IMG/VR virus record: IMGVR_UViG_3300013286_000023
Span: 1-41,695 of that record
DNA from: a virus
DNA: 41,695 nucleotides
Reading direction: 5' to 3' (one strand)
Shown here: positions 17,233-24,665 of the stretch, piece by piece
How the letters are laid out: every line of letters starts with the position of its first letter
Numbering within the stretch: the stretch's first letter is position 1
Made by a program: the position numbers and the translations under genes
Notes under the pieces: generated by a model
The model's database searches: none
The model's input: only the letters and a program-made list of their open reading frames with translations
Told to the model about the DNA's origin: nothing

Positions 17233-17481
17233 TTACGCTGCCGCAGCAGCTTCCGGTGGTGGTTGGGCGTACATTTTTCTTGTTAGTCCCAACTCTTCTT
17301 TCTTTTCTTTTTCTCTAGCCTCGCCTGCTTTCCTAAGTTCATTAAGCATTTCTAGAGTTAAACGAGTTTTTCTTAAATCTTTATTGCGTAGCACACTGGT
17401 GTCATTTTGACTTAGATATCTATTATCTTCCTGCGGCTCTTTGTGATTTTTATCAAAATAAGTAAATTCGTTTAGTAACAT
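17233..17481 (-). CDS. Small conserved protein between gp20 and the core protein
   Basis: The frame extends upstream into gp20, but the start best supported is ATG at 17481 (MLLNEFTYFDKNHKEPQEDN), which gives 82 residues and lies 16 bases after the gp20 stop. The longer version would read antisense-like low-complexity sequence overlapping gp20. The protein is charged and helical, with NRYLSQNDTSVLRNKDLRKT and then RLTLEMLNELR, and ends in PPPEAAAAA. Short proteins of this type occur directly after the portal gene in aquatic T4-like phages, as I recall. No strong ribosome site is visible, so coupling to gp20 is likely. A function in portal or core initiation is only a guess from position. Confidence 0.6.
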   Translation of the reverse strand: MLLNEFTYFDKNHKEPQEDNRYLSQNDTSVLRNKDLRKTRLTLEMLNELRKAGEAREKEKKEELGLTRKMYAQPPPEAAAAA

Positions 17482-17497
17482 ACAATTATTTATCAGT

Positions 17498-19234
17498 TTA
17501 TGCAGCAGGAGCAGGTGCAGTTGCACCAGCATCAGCGCCTGGGACTGGTGGTGCCGCTTCACCTTCTGGAGTCATTGACGGATCAGGTTGCGGATTACTT
17601 AAGTCTCCCATATCACCTGCCATGCCGTTAGCAGTAACTCCAGCGGTACGTAACTCAGCGCTGGCACTTAATGCGGTATCAGTGTCAACGTTTTCTTCTT
17701 CCCACATAGTTTCGTTTTCAGTTATCTCTTCAGTAGTCAATCCTAAGAATCTTTTCATAGCAAAACGCTTACTAATATATGGAACTGCTGCTAAAGTGTT
17801 GTAAGTGTTAACACGAGCAGTGTCCATTTCTGCTTGACGATAGCTGGCAAAATTCTGCGGAGGATTAAATTTGAGGTCAAAAATATTGCTGTCAATATTG
17901 ATACCTTTAGTATGTAAGTATAATTTAAATTCGCTATCAAATGGGTCATTTATTAGACTTTGTAGTCGTTCGCAGTACTTGTTGAATCGCAATTCTTGTA
18001 TGTATGCTGTTCCAACTCTACCATCATTAAAGTTGCTCCCTCCGTCGTCGGAGCCAGTAGGTAGATAACTGCTAGGAATACGTAAAGCCCTAAAGAGCTT
18101 ATTAGTAAAATACTTAAGATCATCAATTTCTCCTAGATTTTGCCCGCCTTGTAGGATTTCAACCTTACTTCCGCGACCCTCAGCAGTTGTGGGAAAGAAA
18201 TAATCTTCGTTAACTGACAGTGGATTGTAACTAGAATCTATTAAACTTTGACCGCCACCACTGGCGCTGGGGATACGTCTTTGATTAACTTCATTTTTAA
18301 CACGCTCGACAAAACTCATGGCCAAATGACTAGGCATATTACCTACATCAATGTAAAATACCCTACGTTCTGGAGCACGCTGTATACGATAAATTAAAAT
18401 TGCATCTTCTAATAGTTCTTTTTGTTTGAATACTTTGAAGATACTTTCCATCAAACTATTACCAAACGGAAAATTATTATCCAATCCCTCGCTCATGCTA
18501 ATATGGATTACATGACGTGCATCAATAGCGTATTGATTTTGATTTTGTGCAAATCTGCTGCCCGATGCACTATTAGGAAATGATCCTGCCATGCCTCGTC
18601 CACCGCCGCCCGCACCTTGTCCAGTTCCGTAATTTCCACCAAACTGATTGCCTCCGCCCTGAATGTTACTGGGGTTAATAGCAGTTGTGGCCAGTGCTTC
18701 AAAGTTAGGATTGAAGTCACGAATCATGTATTGTTCAGGCTTTTTGCCATCACTTTCGTTGACAATAATCTTATCTACTTTGGCTGGATCTACGTACATC
18801 CAACTTTGTGTTTCTGGATCTCGCACAAAAAAACTGTCGCCGTATTTCATTGCGTTGCGAACAATTTTAAATATTCTTACAGGGAATTTATTCAGCTTGC
18901 ACCACTGCTGCAAGTACTTTTTAATGATTTTTACTTCAGTATTTGTGGCTTGTTCTTTGAAATAAATTTCAAATGGAGTTCCATTTTCTTCGTTGGGCTG
19001 TGTGCAAAACTCAGCTAAAATATCTAAGGCAGCGTTAACTTCACTGTCACTATCCATTGTATCATATTGCCCGTAGCGCTCTAAACGGTTAGGATGGCCA
19101 GCATAAAAATCTGGAAGATAACTGCTGTAATTTGTTCTGCTGGGATTCTTTCCCATGTCTGAACTCATGCTGCCACTTACAGGACTTAATTTACCAGATG
19201 TATTAACTGGGGTAAAATATTTTTTCCAAGACAA
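17498..19234 (-). CDS. 20: Portal vertex protein gp20
   Basis: A protein of 578 residues (T4: 524) homologous to gp20, the dodecameric portal through which DNA enters the head. Recognisable parts are NRLERYGQYDTMDSDSEVNA (about 49-68), ALDILAEFCTQPNEENG, MKYGDSFFVRDP, DARHVIHIS, FGNSLMESIFKVFKQKELLED, APERRVFYIDVGNMP and DDLKYFTNKLFRALRIPSSYL. These follow the T4-type portal order. A Gly-rich insertion (about 190-225) and an Ala/Pro-rich C-terminal tail add length. The start is TTG at 19234 (MSWKKYF), supported by AAAGGA eight bases upstream and the 12-base gap to the tape-measure stop. No ATG is available nearby. Confidence 0.94.
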   Translation of the reverse strand: MSWKKYFTPVNTSGKLSPVSGSMSSDMGKNPSRTNYSSYLPDFYAGHPNRLERYGQYDTMDSDSEVNAALDILAEFCTQPNEENGTPFEIYFKEQATNTEVKIIKKYLQQWCKLNKFPVRIFKIVRNAMKYGDSFFVRDPETQSWMYVDPAKVDKIIVNESDGKKPEQYMIRDFNPNFEALATTAINPSNIQGGGNQFGGNYGTGQGAGGGGRGMAGSFPNSASGSRFAQNQNQYAIDARHVIHISMSEGLDNNFPFGNSLMESIFKVFKQKELLEDAILIYRIQRAPERRVFYIDVGNMPSHLAMSFVERVKNEVNQRRIPSASGGGQSLIDSSYNPLSVNEDYFFPTTAEGRGSKVEILQGGQNLGEIDDLKYFTNKLFRALRIPSSYLPTGSDDGGSNFNDGRVGTAYIQELRFNKYCERLQSLINDPFDSEFKLYLHTKGINIDSNIFDLKFNPPQNFASYRQAEMDTARVNTYNTLAAVPYISKRFAMKRFLGLTTEEITENETMWEEENVDTDTALSASAELRTAGVTANGMAGDMGDLSNPQPDPSMTPEGEAAPPVPGADAGATAPAPAA

Positions 19235-19246
19235 AATCTTATTCCT

Positions 19247-21583
19247 TTAGATTGTTGGCATCATGTCGCCACTTATCTTTGCAATGGCTCCAATAGTACG
19301 TCTAGTATTCTCTGAAGTGGCTGCAGAATAACTCAATAACTGTTTCATAGTGTTATTTAATTCTTCTAGTGCAGTAGACGTTGGTTTCTCACTGGCCATT
19401 CTAGACAGTGCTGCCCGTAAAGTATCGTTACTGATCATATCTCCACTAGCCCCAACGTTGACAATTTCAGGTCCGCGCTCGCCCACTAGATAAGATCCTG
19501 GATTAACTGAACCACCACTTGCTTTTGGTTTAGGCATATTTCCTAGCTCTTTACCGCCTGCATCTTTGTATGCTTTCCATGCTTCTGATTGTGCTACTAG
19601 TGCGTCTTTTAACTCTTTCTGTAATTCTGCCATTCTTTCTGGACTCATTATTCCTGGAGGTAATTGTCTTGCCTCTTTAAGTGCTGCACTGGCATCATCT
19701 ACTGAAAATTGTGATTCTTGAACTTGCCTTGCTCTTGCTCTAGATTCAGGTGATTCATTTTGAAACATTTTTGGTAATGCATTGTTAAGTCCATCTACCA
19801 TTTCCGCCCCAAGTCTGTAGAATAACCTTTTAATTAATGGCTCCAAAATTGATTGTAAGGTCCTAAACACTTGTATTAATAATGGCTTTACATCATTGTA
19901 CCATATGGGTTTTAGAGTTTCCCATAGATTATTAAATCCATCTCGGCCTCGTTCTTTTAATATAGTCCAAAATTGAGACCAATTTTCTGCACCAGTTAGT
20001 TGTCTAAATGTTTCTCCAAACCATGCGCCGATACCTTGTAATTTTGGTAAAACAATTGTTGTAAATATTTTTGTTATACTATTCCATGTTTCTTTAATAG
20101 ATGCATAATGTTCATTAAACCATGTCAATGCCGACTTTACAAAACTTCCAAGACCTTCACCTAAGGCAGTTCCAGCTTTGAGAAGATCTGGAGTTACAAC
20201 ACCTATCATTTGAGCAAACCCTAGCTGTATGTTATTACCCATGGCAGTCATGTTTTCATGGAACTTCATTAATGATTGTTGGTTTTCAGAATTCTTTTTT
20301 GCTGCCTCTTGCTGCTTTGCTAGTTCTTCTTGAGACAACATATTTCGTCTACTCATAGCTACCATAGATTGACTCATCGTATTTTGATAAGGAGCTAATC
20401 CACCAAGCATTGAGCCATACTGATTTGCAACAGTATTTGCTCCAGAAGCCACTGTCATAAGTGATTTTTGAAATGCTGCTAGCTTTTCTGGCATTGGAGC
20501 AGTACTTGTCATAAGTTTTTGCAAAGTATCAGCTAATCCAATGCTGGTAAAACCCGTTGCTTGAGCAAATTTTGCCATTTCAGCAGTAGCAGTTGCAGGA
20601 ACTCCTCGCATCATTGGTTTTAAAACATTATCTATGTCTTTCTGAGTCATGCCCATTGATTCTGCCATTGCTAAAGAGTTACGTATAAATTCTTGTGTTG
20701 CTTTACTTTGCTGATCACGGAAATTAACAAACAATGTATCGTCCTCTTGCTTTTTAACCATTGCATTTAGTTGATCTCTATGTACCCCAGTTAATCTTGA
20801 TAACTGATCTAGATTTTCAATATAGTCTTTGGTTTGAACTGCTAGTTGGCTACCAGTCAGTTGACCATTTCTAAAATTAACTTGATTGGCCTGTATCATG
20901 GTTGTCATGTACTCAGCAGCTTCTTTACTAGTCACACCTAATCCATGTAGGTCAGATTTTAATGTGCTGTCAGGGCCCATTAATTCTTTCATGGCGTTGG
21001 CAAATCTTCTAACACCTGTACCTACATCTCCACTGGCCGCTGCAAACACTTGACTGTTTTTCATAGTGATGTCTTTAAGATCACTAAAACTTAAAGAAAG
21101 GCCTGCGGCTATAGATCTCATTTCTGTTATACTGCCAGTAAAACCTGCTCCAGCTTTTGTTAAAGATATATAGTCGTCAGTCATTTTTTCTACTATGCCG
21201 ATCAAGGACTTTGCAAATCCAAATAACTCACCTATAAAAAATGGCAATTTGTCAAATGCAGCAAATAGGTCACTCATCTTTGCAGTGCCTTCCATCGCCT
21301 TAAGGGTAAAATCTTTTAGACCTTTTATGGTATTTCCAATGCCATCAACTACCTTGCCTACTACATTGCCCAGCATTTCGAATGCTGAACCGACAACACT
21401 GGCCGCAGCTCCTATGATGCTAAAGCCACTACTGACTGCTCCTATATTTTGTGTTAGATTGGCGGCAGCACCGCCGCTAGAACCCCGTCCAGCCATTAAT
21501 TGATTTAATGCTTCAAGGTTAATATTTTGAGCCTGAGCGACACGTAGTAGCTCTGCTAATGTTGCTTCAGTTGCGGCGTTCAT
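19247..21583 (-). CDS. Tail tape-measure protein
   Basis: A protein of 778 residues with hydrophobic Gly/Ala/Val-rich segments (about 40-95) and long helical stretches (about 130-480). Near the C-terminus is SGGSVNPGSYLVGERGPEIV followed by SGDMISNDTLRA. The G-x-YLVGERGPE-x-x motif is a hallmark of tape-measure proteins in lambda- and Mu-type phages. It would set tail length and be ejected with DNA. It is not an obvious homologue of T4 gp29, so it may be a functional replacement. The start is ATG at 21583. The GATAAATA late motif at 21637-21644 lies upstream. It shares its start region with the opposite gp26-like gene and leads directly into gp20. Confidence 0.8.
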   Translation of the reverse strand: MNAATEATLAELLRVAQAQNINLEALNQLMAGRGSSGGAAANLTQNIGAVSSGFSIIGAAASVVGSAFEMLGNVVGKVVDGIGNTIKGLKDFTLKAMEGTAKMSDLFAAFDKLPFFIGELFGFAKSLIGIVEKMTDDYISLTKAGAGFTGSITEMRSIAAGLSLSFSDLKDITMKNSQVFAAASGDVGTGVRRFANAMKELMGPDSTLKSDLHGLGVTSKEAAEYMTTMIQANQVNFRNGQLTGSQLAVQTKDYIENLDQLSRLTGVHRDQLNAMVKKQEDDTLFVNFRDQQSKATQEFIRNSLAMAESMGMTQKDIDNVLKPMMRGVPATATAEMAKFAQATGFTSIGLADTLQKLMTSTAPMPEKLAAFQKSLMTVASGANTVANQYGSMLGGLAPYQNTMSQSMVAMSRRNMLSQEELAKQQEAAKKNSENQQSLMKFHENMTAMGNNIQLGFAQMIGVVTPDLLKAGTALGEGLGSFVKSALTWFNEHYASIKETWNSITKIFTTIVLPKLQGIGAWFGETFRQLTGAENWSQFWTILKERGRDGFNNLWETLKPIWYNDVKPLLIQVFRTLQSILEPLIKRLFYRLGAEMVDGLNNALPKMFQNESPESRARARQVQESQFSVDDASAALKEARQLPPGIMSPERMAELQKELKDALVAQSEAWKAYKDAGGKELGNMPKPKASGGSVNPGSYLVGERGPEIVNVGASGDMISNDTLRAALSRMASEKPTSTALEELNNTMKQLLSYSAATSENTRRTIGAIAKISGDMMPTI

Positions 21584-21609
21584 AGTTTAAACCTGTCATT
21601 AAGTTGGTA

Positions 21610-21617
21610 GATAAATA
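21610..21617 (+). promoter_or_regulatory. T4-like late promoter (GATAAATA) for the gp26-like gene
   Basis: GATAAATA on the plus strand lies 39 bases before the ATG at 21656. It faces the identical minus-strand octamer at 21637-21644, so the two transcripts would overlap at their 5' ends. Confidence 0.5.
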
Positions 21618-21636
21618 GATGGTACTAGTATCAGTT

Positions 21637-21644
21637 TATTTATC
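21637..21644 (-). promoter_or_regulatory. T4-like late promoter (GATAAATA) for tape measure and gp20
   Basis: GATAAATA on the minus strand lies 54 bases before the ATG at 21583. It forms an inverted pair with 21610-21617 around an ACTAGT centre. Confidence 0.5.
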
Positions 21645-21655
21645 GGAGTTAAAAT

Positions 21656-22522
21656 ATGCAACCACAGACGTTCAAGCCCAAAAATCCATTGGCAAATTTT
21701 ATGAGACAGCCAAAGATTTATATCAAATTGCCCAGCAATGGTAATTTTTGGCCCGCAAAAAGTTTAGTGATCACTGAAAATATGGAATTTCCCGTATACT
21801 CAATGACTGCTAGAGATGAACTGGCATTTAAAACTCCCGATGCATTAATGAATGGGCAGGCCATGGTCGATGTAATTCAAAGTTGTTTGCCCAATATTAA
21901 AAATGCTTGGGATATTCCTATTATAGATTTAGATACCATATTGATAGCCATTAGATTGGCTACCTATGGAGAAAAAATGTCCGTCAATCATAAGATACCA
22001 GTTATTGACGAAGAAGTCGAATATGAAATAGATCTTAGACTGTTGCTAGATCAGCAGCGCATGAGTTCTTGGATTGACCAAATAGTCATAAGTCATGATC
22101 TAGTGGTATATGTTAAACCTTTGACCTTTAAACATATGAATCAAACCAATATGAAAGCATTTGAAACAAATCGTATCATGAAAATGGTCAATGATGATTC
22201 AATTGATGACAATAAAAAAATGGAAATGTTCAATGCCAGTTTTAATAATCTAACAAAGATCACAGTGGACCTAATGGCTGAAAGTATTACTAAGGTACTG
22301 GCCAACGGAGAAGAAGTTGCTGATAAAAATCTTATTTTAGAATTTGTACATAACATTGACAAAGAAATATTTGACATTGTTAATAATCATCTAGGTGACA
22401 TTAAGGTTAAAAATCAATTGCAACCTTTAGAATTTACCACTACTGAAGAACAGCAGGCAGACGGTGCCCCAGCTACCTACACAATGCCAATTACTTTTAA
22501 TCAATCAGATTTTTTCGTATGA
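21656..22522 (+). CDS. 26: Baseplate hub protein, gp26-like
   Basis: A protein of 288 residues (T4 gp26: 208). The N-terminal pattern IYIKLPSNGNFWP, then FPVYSMTARDELAFKTPDAL, ending IDLDTILIAIRLATYG, is the signature of the T4 baseplate hub gp26 family as found in aquatic phages. The middle (about 130-230) is helical and charged, and the C-terminus ends TFNQSDFFV. The start is ATG at 21656, with CGGAG eight bases upstream. It overlaps the next small gene by four bases (ATGA), which implies coupled translation. gp26 acts in assembling the hub at the tail tip. It is divergent from the tape-measure gene with shared promoter DNA. Confidence 0.8.
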   Translation: MQPQTFKPKNPLANFMRQPKIYIKLPSNGNFWPAKSLVITENMEFPVYSMTARDELAFKTPDALMNGQAMVDVIQSCLPNIKNAWDIPIIDLDTILIAIRLATYGEKMSVNHKIPVIDEEVEYEIDLRLLLDQQRMSSWIDQIVISHDLVVYVKPLTFKHMNQTNMKAFETNRIMKMVNDDSIDDNKKMEMFNASFNNLTKITVDLMAESITKVLANGEEVADKNLILEFVHNIDKEIFDIVNNHLGDIKVKNQLQPLEFTTTEEQQADGAPATYTMPITFNQSDFFV

Positions 22523-22746
22523 GGCTTTTGACCTTAGATATCCCTGAGATAGAATCAGAGATAGCTAAGATGGAAAATGAGTCAAAAGCCTTAAAGAAAG
22601 AAATTTTTAAACTGTCTTGGTATATGAGAGGAGGTCTCAGTTTTACTGAAGCCTACATGCTTGATCAAGAAGATCGAGAAATTATTACTAAAATTATTGA
22701 AGAAAATTTAGAGTTGACTAAAGCCAGTCAAATGCCGTTTTTTTAG
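22519..22746 (+). CDS. Small hub-assembly partner of the gp26-like protein
   Basis: A protein of 75 residues starting at the ATG that overlaps the preceding stop (ATGA). It has a helical N-terminus followed by KLSWYMRGGLSFTEAYMLDQ and then DREIITKIIEENLELTKASQ, ending MPFF. This WYMRGG-x-x-x-x-EAY, DRE-x-I-x-x-II-x-EN pattern is common in small genes directly after gp26 in T4-like phages. Position suggests a role like T4 gp51 (hub assembly), although T4 gp51 is much longer; alternatively it is a tail-assembly chaperone. The C-terminal end overlaps the convergent gene at 22743 by four bases. Confidence 0.72.
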   Translation: MRLLTLDIPEIESEIAKMENESKALKKEIFKLSWYMRGGLSFTEAYMLDQEDREIITKIIEENLELTKASQMPFF

Positions 22747-23516
22747 ATATTCATATCTAAAAAACTGCTGCGTACTTTGCCTTCTTCCATATTACGAATT
22801 GGCAATCCATTTATATTTCTTGCAGGCGGCGGGGTAGGAACTGTTTGTCTAACTTGTGGGGGCGGTGTTGTAAAAGATGATTGGGGTGCCGCAGGTTGAG
22901 AAACTGGTCTTGCAACATTTCTAACACTAACTGGTGCATTGGCCATTGTATTAGGACCAGCGACAGTGTTGGCCATATTGCTAAATGCTCCTGAACCAGC
23001 GGTATTTGGTGCATCCGTTGTGCTACTAGCAGGTGCGCTTGATGGAGAATTTATAGCTTGAGCAGCTTGTGCTTGTCTAGATTGTCTAACTTGACTAGGT
23101 GTTGGTTGTAGTGTACTAGCTGGTGTTGGTGGTGTTGTACTAGCTGAAGTCGATTGTGTATTACTAGGCGGTGCAACATATGGTTGCCCTTGTCCGCCAG
23201 CAGCGCGACTCGCACGTTGCGGTTGTCTAGATCTTGGAACATTTTGGATAGGAGTTGCAGTAGTTTGGGCCGAAGTTCCTCCATCAAGCGCATCTGCTTG
23301 TTGTCGTAATGTTAGTGCTTGTTGTGCCTGTTGCTTAGAGTATCCGCCACCTGCACCAGAAACTGCGCCACGTCCACCTTGATAGCCCTGCTTAAATCTA
23401 TCCCACGCACCATGAACTCCACCAGCAACCGCGCCAACAGCTCCCACACCTGAGCCAATAGCTGATGCTATTCCTTCTTCAGTTTGGGTTTCAGTTAATA
23501 TATCATTGATACGCAT
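22743..23516 (-). CDS. Low-complexity Ala/Pro/Gln/Ser-rich protein, probably virion
   Basis: A protein of 257 residues, with ATG at 23516 and AGGA upstream. The N-terminus MRINDILTETQTEEG is followed by a Gly/Ala/Val-rich hydrophobic helix (about 17-35). Next is HGAWDRFKQGYQGGRGAVSG, then about 180 residues of disordered Ala, Pro, Gln, Ser and Thr. The last residues (LPIRNMEEGKVRSSFLDM) are more conserved-looking. A perfect late-promoter motif lies just upstream, so it is late and plausibly virion-associated. Proteins with a similar start (MRIN-x-IL-x-E) occur in uncultured aquatic phages. I cannot name a function; an internal head or tail protein is one possibility. Confidence 0.6.
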   Translation of the reverse strand: MRINDILTETQTEEGIASAIGSGVGAVGAVAGGVHGAWDRFKQGYQGGRGAVSGAGGGYSKQQAQQALTLRQQADALDGGTSAQTTATPIQNVPRSRQPQRASRAAGGQGQPYVAPPSNTQSTSASTTPPTPASTLQPTPSQVRQSRQAQAAQAINSPSSAPASSTTDAPNTAGSGAFSNMANTVAGPNTMANAPVSVRNVARPVSQPAAPQSSFTTPPPQVRQTVPTPPPARNINGLPIRNMEEGKVRSSFLDMNI

Positions 23517-23541
23517 TGCACAATCCTATAAGTTATAAATT

Positions 23542-23549
23542 TATTTATA
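23542..23549 (-). promoter_or_regulatory. Perfect T4 late-promoter motif (TATAAATA)
   Basis: TATAAATA on the minus strand lies 26 bases before the ATG at 23516. It sits directly after the last hairpin of the structured region, within an AT-rich near-palindrome. Confidence 0.6.
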
Positions 23550-23551
23550 AG

Positions 23552-23571
23552 AAATGAGCTAAAGCTCATTT
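23552..23571. terminator. Nine-base-pair hairpin at the end of the structured region
   Basis: AAATGAGCT and AGCTCATTT pair with a two-base loop (or eight pairs with a four-base loop). On the minus strand it is followed by CTTATAA, a weak tail, so it could end the upstream minus-strand transcript just before the late promoter. Confidence 0.45.
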
Positions 23572-23990
23572 GCTTCGGCGCTATCGCTTGAAGCATTTAC
23601 TTCGTCGAAGACGAAATTAATATTATCCAGATCGTTCAGTCACACTTTGCCCTGACGGGCAAAGAAACATTATCCGAGTCGAACACATGTCACTTAGCGT
23701 TAGAGCATTACAGAGGCGGTCATCCGGTACCTCGAGCTCAGTCTTTATATGACGGCGGTCTACTAACATACGCTAACATGCTAGCAAACGTGGGGCAACT
23801 ACCCCTCCTTTTGCCTAAAACTGTTTAAACAACCAAACCGCGGCAGATTTGCGATCCTCGTCCTGTAAAGGATAGTGGTTGAGTACTCTTATCGGCAAGA
23901 GATTTCCCTCCCTGTGATCCTAGATCCAGGTGTACGGGCACCCGAAATTAGCAGGTGCGAGCCTTGAGACCGATTAAATGAGCCTAAATT
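23552..23990 (-). ncRNA. Unclassified structured non-coding RNA candidate
   Basis: The 503-base gap 23517-24019 has no convincing gene. From about 23640 to 23980 it is close to 48% G+C, against about a third in flanking genes. Clear hairpins are 23552-23571, 23571-23595 (TGCTTC with GAAGCA, plus GCG with CGC inside), 23601-23615 (TTCGTC with GACGAA) and 23645-23664 (CTTTGCCC with GGGCAAAG). Others are 23772-23785, 23792-23805 (GGGG with CCCC), 23886-23901 and 23929-23942; GCACC at 23938-23942 can also pair with 23954-23958. The strand is assumed minus because both flanking genes and the terminal hairpin fit. I recognise no tRNA, tmRNA, RNase P, SRP or group I intron core. An origin or packaging element is an alternative. 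Confidence 0.5.
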
Positions 23991-24019
23991 TTGTTTTTTA
24001 TGTGGGACTTGGTGTCTGT

Positions 24020-24445
24020 TTATGATTTTAATATATGCGAGCCATGCACTCTTACGGATATTTGTCCATTATAGAACTGGTCCGACTCTAACACTTTATG
24101 TTCAAACTGTAATTTTGCTTCAATGTAACTACACTCTGCTTTACTCTTGCAGTAATGTAATATTTCTCTTTTAAAATTTTCTTTGCCTAAATTTTCTATA
24201 TCTTTGTTTAATTCTATCGACGAGCCGTAATACTCTTCCCAGTCACTAGGAATTTTACTTCTAATCTTTTTCTTTTTCTTTGTGCCATTCTTTAATTGTA
24301 CATTCTTATAAGTAGTTTTTGCAAACTTTGCAAGTTTCTTACCTATATATTTTTTATTATTTGTTAAATTTGTTATACAATATACATAACCAACACAATC
24401 TTCCGGAAGTTCGATAACTTCTTGTCCTTGATAGTGCCAAGTCAT
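24020..24445 (-). CDS. GIY-YIG family nuclease, SegE-like
   Basis: A protein of 141 residues. GYVYCITNLTNNKKYIG (19-35) holds the GIY-YIG pair (Tyr20-Val-Tyr22 and Tyr33-Ile-Gly35). A Lys-rich insertion follows, then DWEEYYGSS, Arg93 in FKREIL and Glu109 in CSYIEAK, which match the catalytic Arg and the metal-binding Glu of the family. The small size and the WEEYYGSS block resemble T4 SegE-type free-standing homing nucleases. Proteins like this are widespread in T4-like phages and may be domesticated. The start is ATG at 24445, three bases after the preceding stop. It is followed by the structured non-coding region. Cleavage specificity cannot be told from the sequence. Confidence 0.75.
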   Translation of the reverse strand: MTWHYQGQEVIELPEDCVGYVYCITNLTNNKKYIGKKLAKFAKTTYKNVQLKNGTKKKKKIRSKIPSDWEEYYGSSIELNKDIENLGKENFKREILHYCKSKAECSYIEAKLQFEHKVLESDQFYNGQISVRVHGSHILKS

Positions 24446-24448
24446 AGA

Positions 24449-24643
24449 TTATTTTGCTACTTTTTCTTCCTTGCGGGCATTCTTTTCAGCAGTAATTTCA
24501 TTCCGGCGGACTTTAACAGCCTTGGCCAATTCACCTAATGCCTTACGTGCGCGAGTACCAGCAGCAGCATTACCTGCTGTAAATTTTGCATCTTCTTTTA
24601 AGAAATCTGCTACCTGTGCTTGGATTTGTTCGTTTGTTGTCAT
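24449..24643 (-). CDS. Small histone-Hc1-like basic protein
   Basis: A protein of 64 residues with ATG at 24643 and AAAAGGA upstream. The segment FTAGNAAAGTRARKALGELA (21-40), followed by a Lys/Arg-rich tail, matches the GN-x-AAGTRARKAL motif of chlamydial-type histone Hc1-like proteins. The same motif is common in small proteins of large DNA viruses and phages. It is probably a DNA-binding or nucleoid-compacting protein, but a helical protein-protein role is possible. It sits in the gp46/gp47 transcription direction, between a basic 113-residue protein and the GIY-YIG nuclease. Confidence 0.65.
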   Translation of the reverse strand: MTTNEQIQAQVADFLKEDAKFTAGNAAAGTRARKALGELAKAVKVRRNEITAEKNARKEEKVAK

Positions 24644-24665
24644 TTTCTTTCCTTTTAAAATAATT

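Noticed and set aside
17482-17562. Longer start for the small gene after gp20
   Set aside because: The extra 27 residues read the Ala/Pro codons of the gp20 tail in another frame (His/Gln/Leu-rich), and the ATG at 17481 fits the gene junction better.
23724-23740. GGTACCTCGAGCTC resembles a cloning polylinker (overlapping KpnI, XhoI and SacI sites)
   Set aside because: It is surrounded by sequence that fits the folded region, and no vector sequence is seen; chance overlap of palindromes is more likely than contamination.
23670-23760. tmRNA-like signals on the minus strand: TAAAGACTGA, then GTACCGGATG, then GTTCGACTC
   Set aside because: The order recalls the 3' domain of bacterial tmRNA, but the T stem pairs badly, no acceptor stem or CCA follows, and no tag reading frame ending in Ala-Ala is present on that strand. 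A permuted form could not be assembled either. Worth a covariance-model search, not a call.
23781-23832. Short plus-strand frame starting Ala-Asn-Val-Gly-Gln that looked like a tmRNA tag
   Set aside because: It ends in Lys-Thr-Val rather than a degradation tag, and the surrounding stems do not fit a tmRNA.
23845-23915. tRNA-like segment on the plus strand (ATAGTGGTTGAGTACTC)
   Set aside because: It resembles a D-arm, but the anticodon stem would have the wrong loop size, and no T-loop or matching acceptor stem follows.
23517-24445. Group I intron with a GIY-YIG gene
   Set aside because: No split exons flank it; the neighbouring genes look complete, and I could not find a convincing P7 (R/S) pairing.
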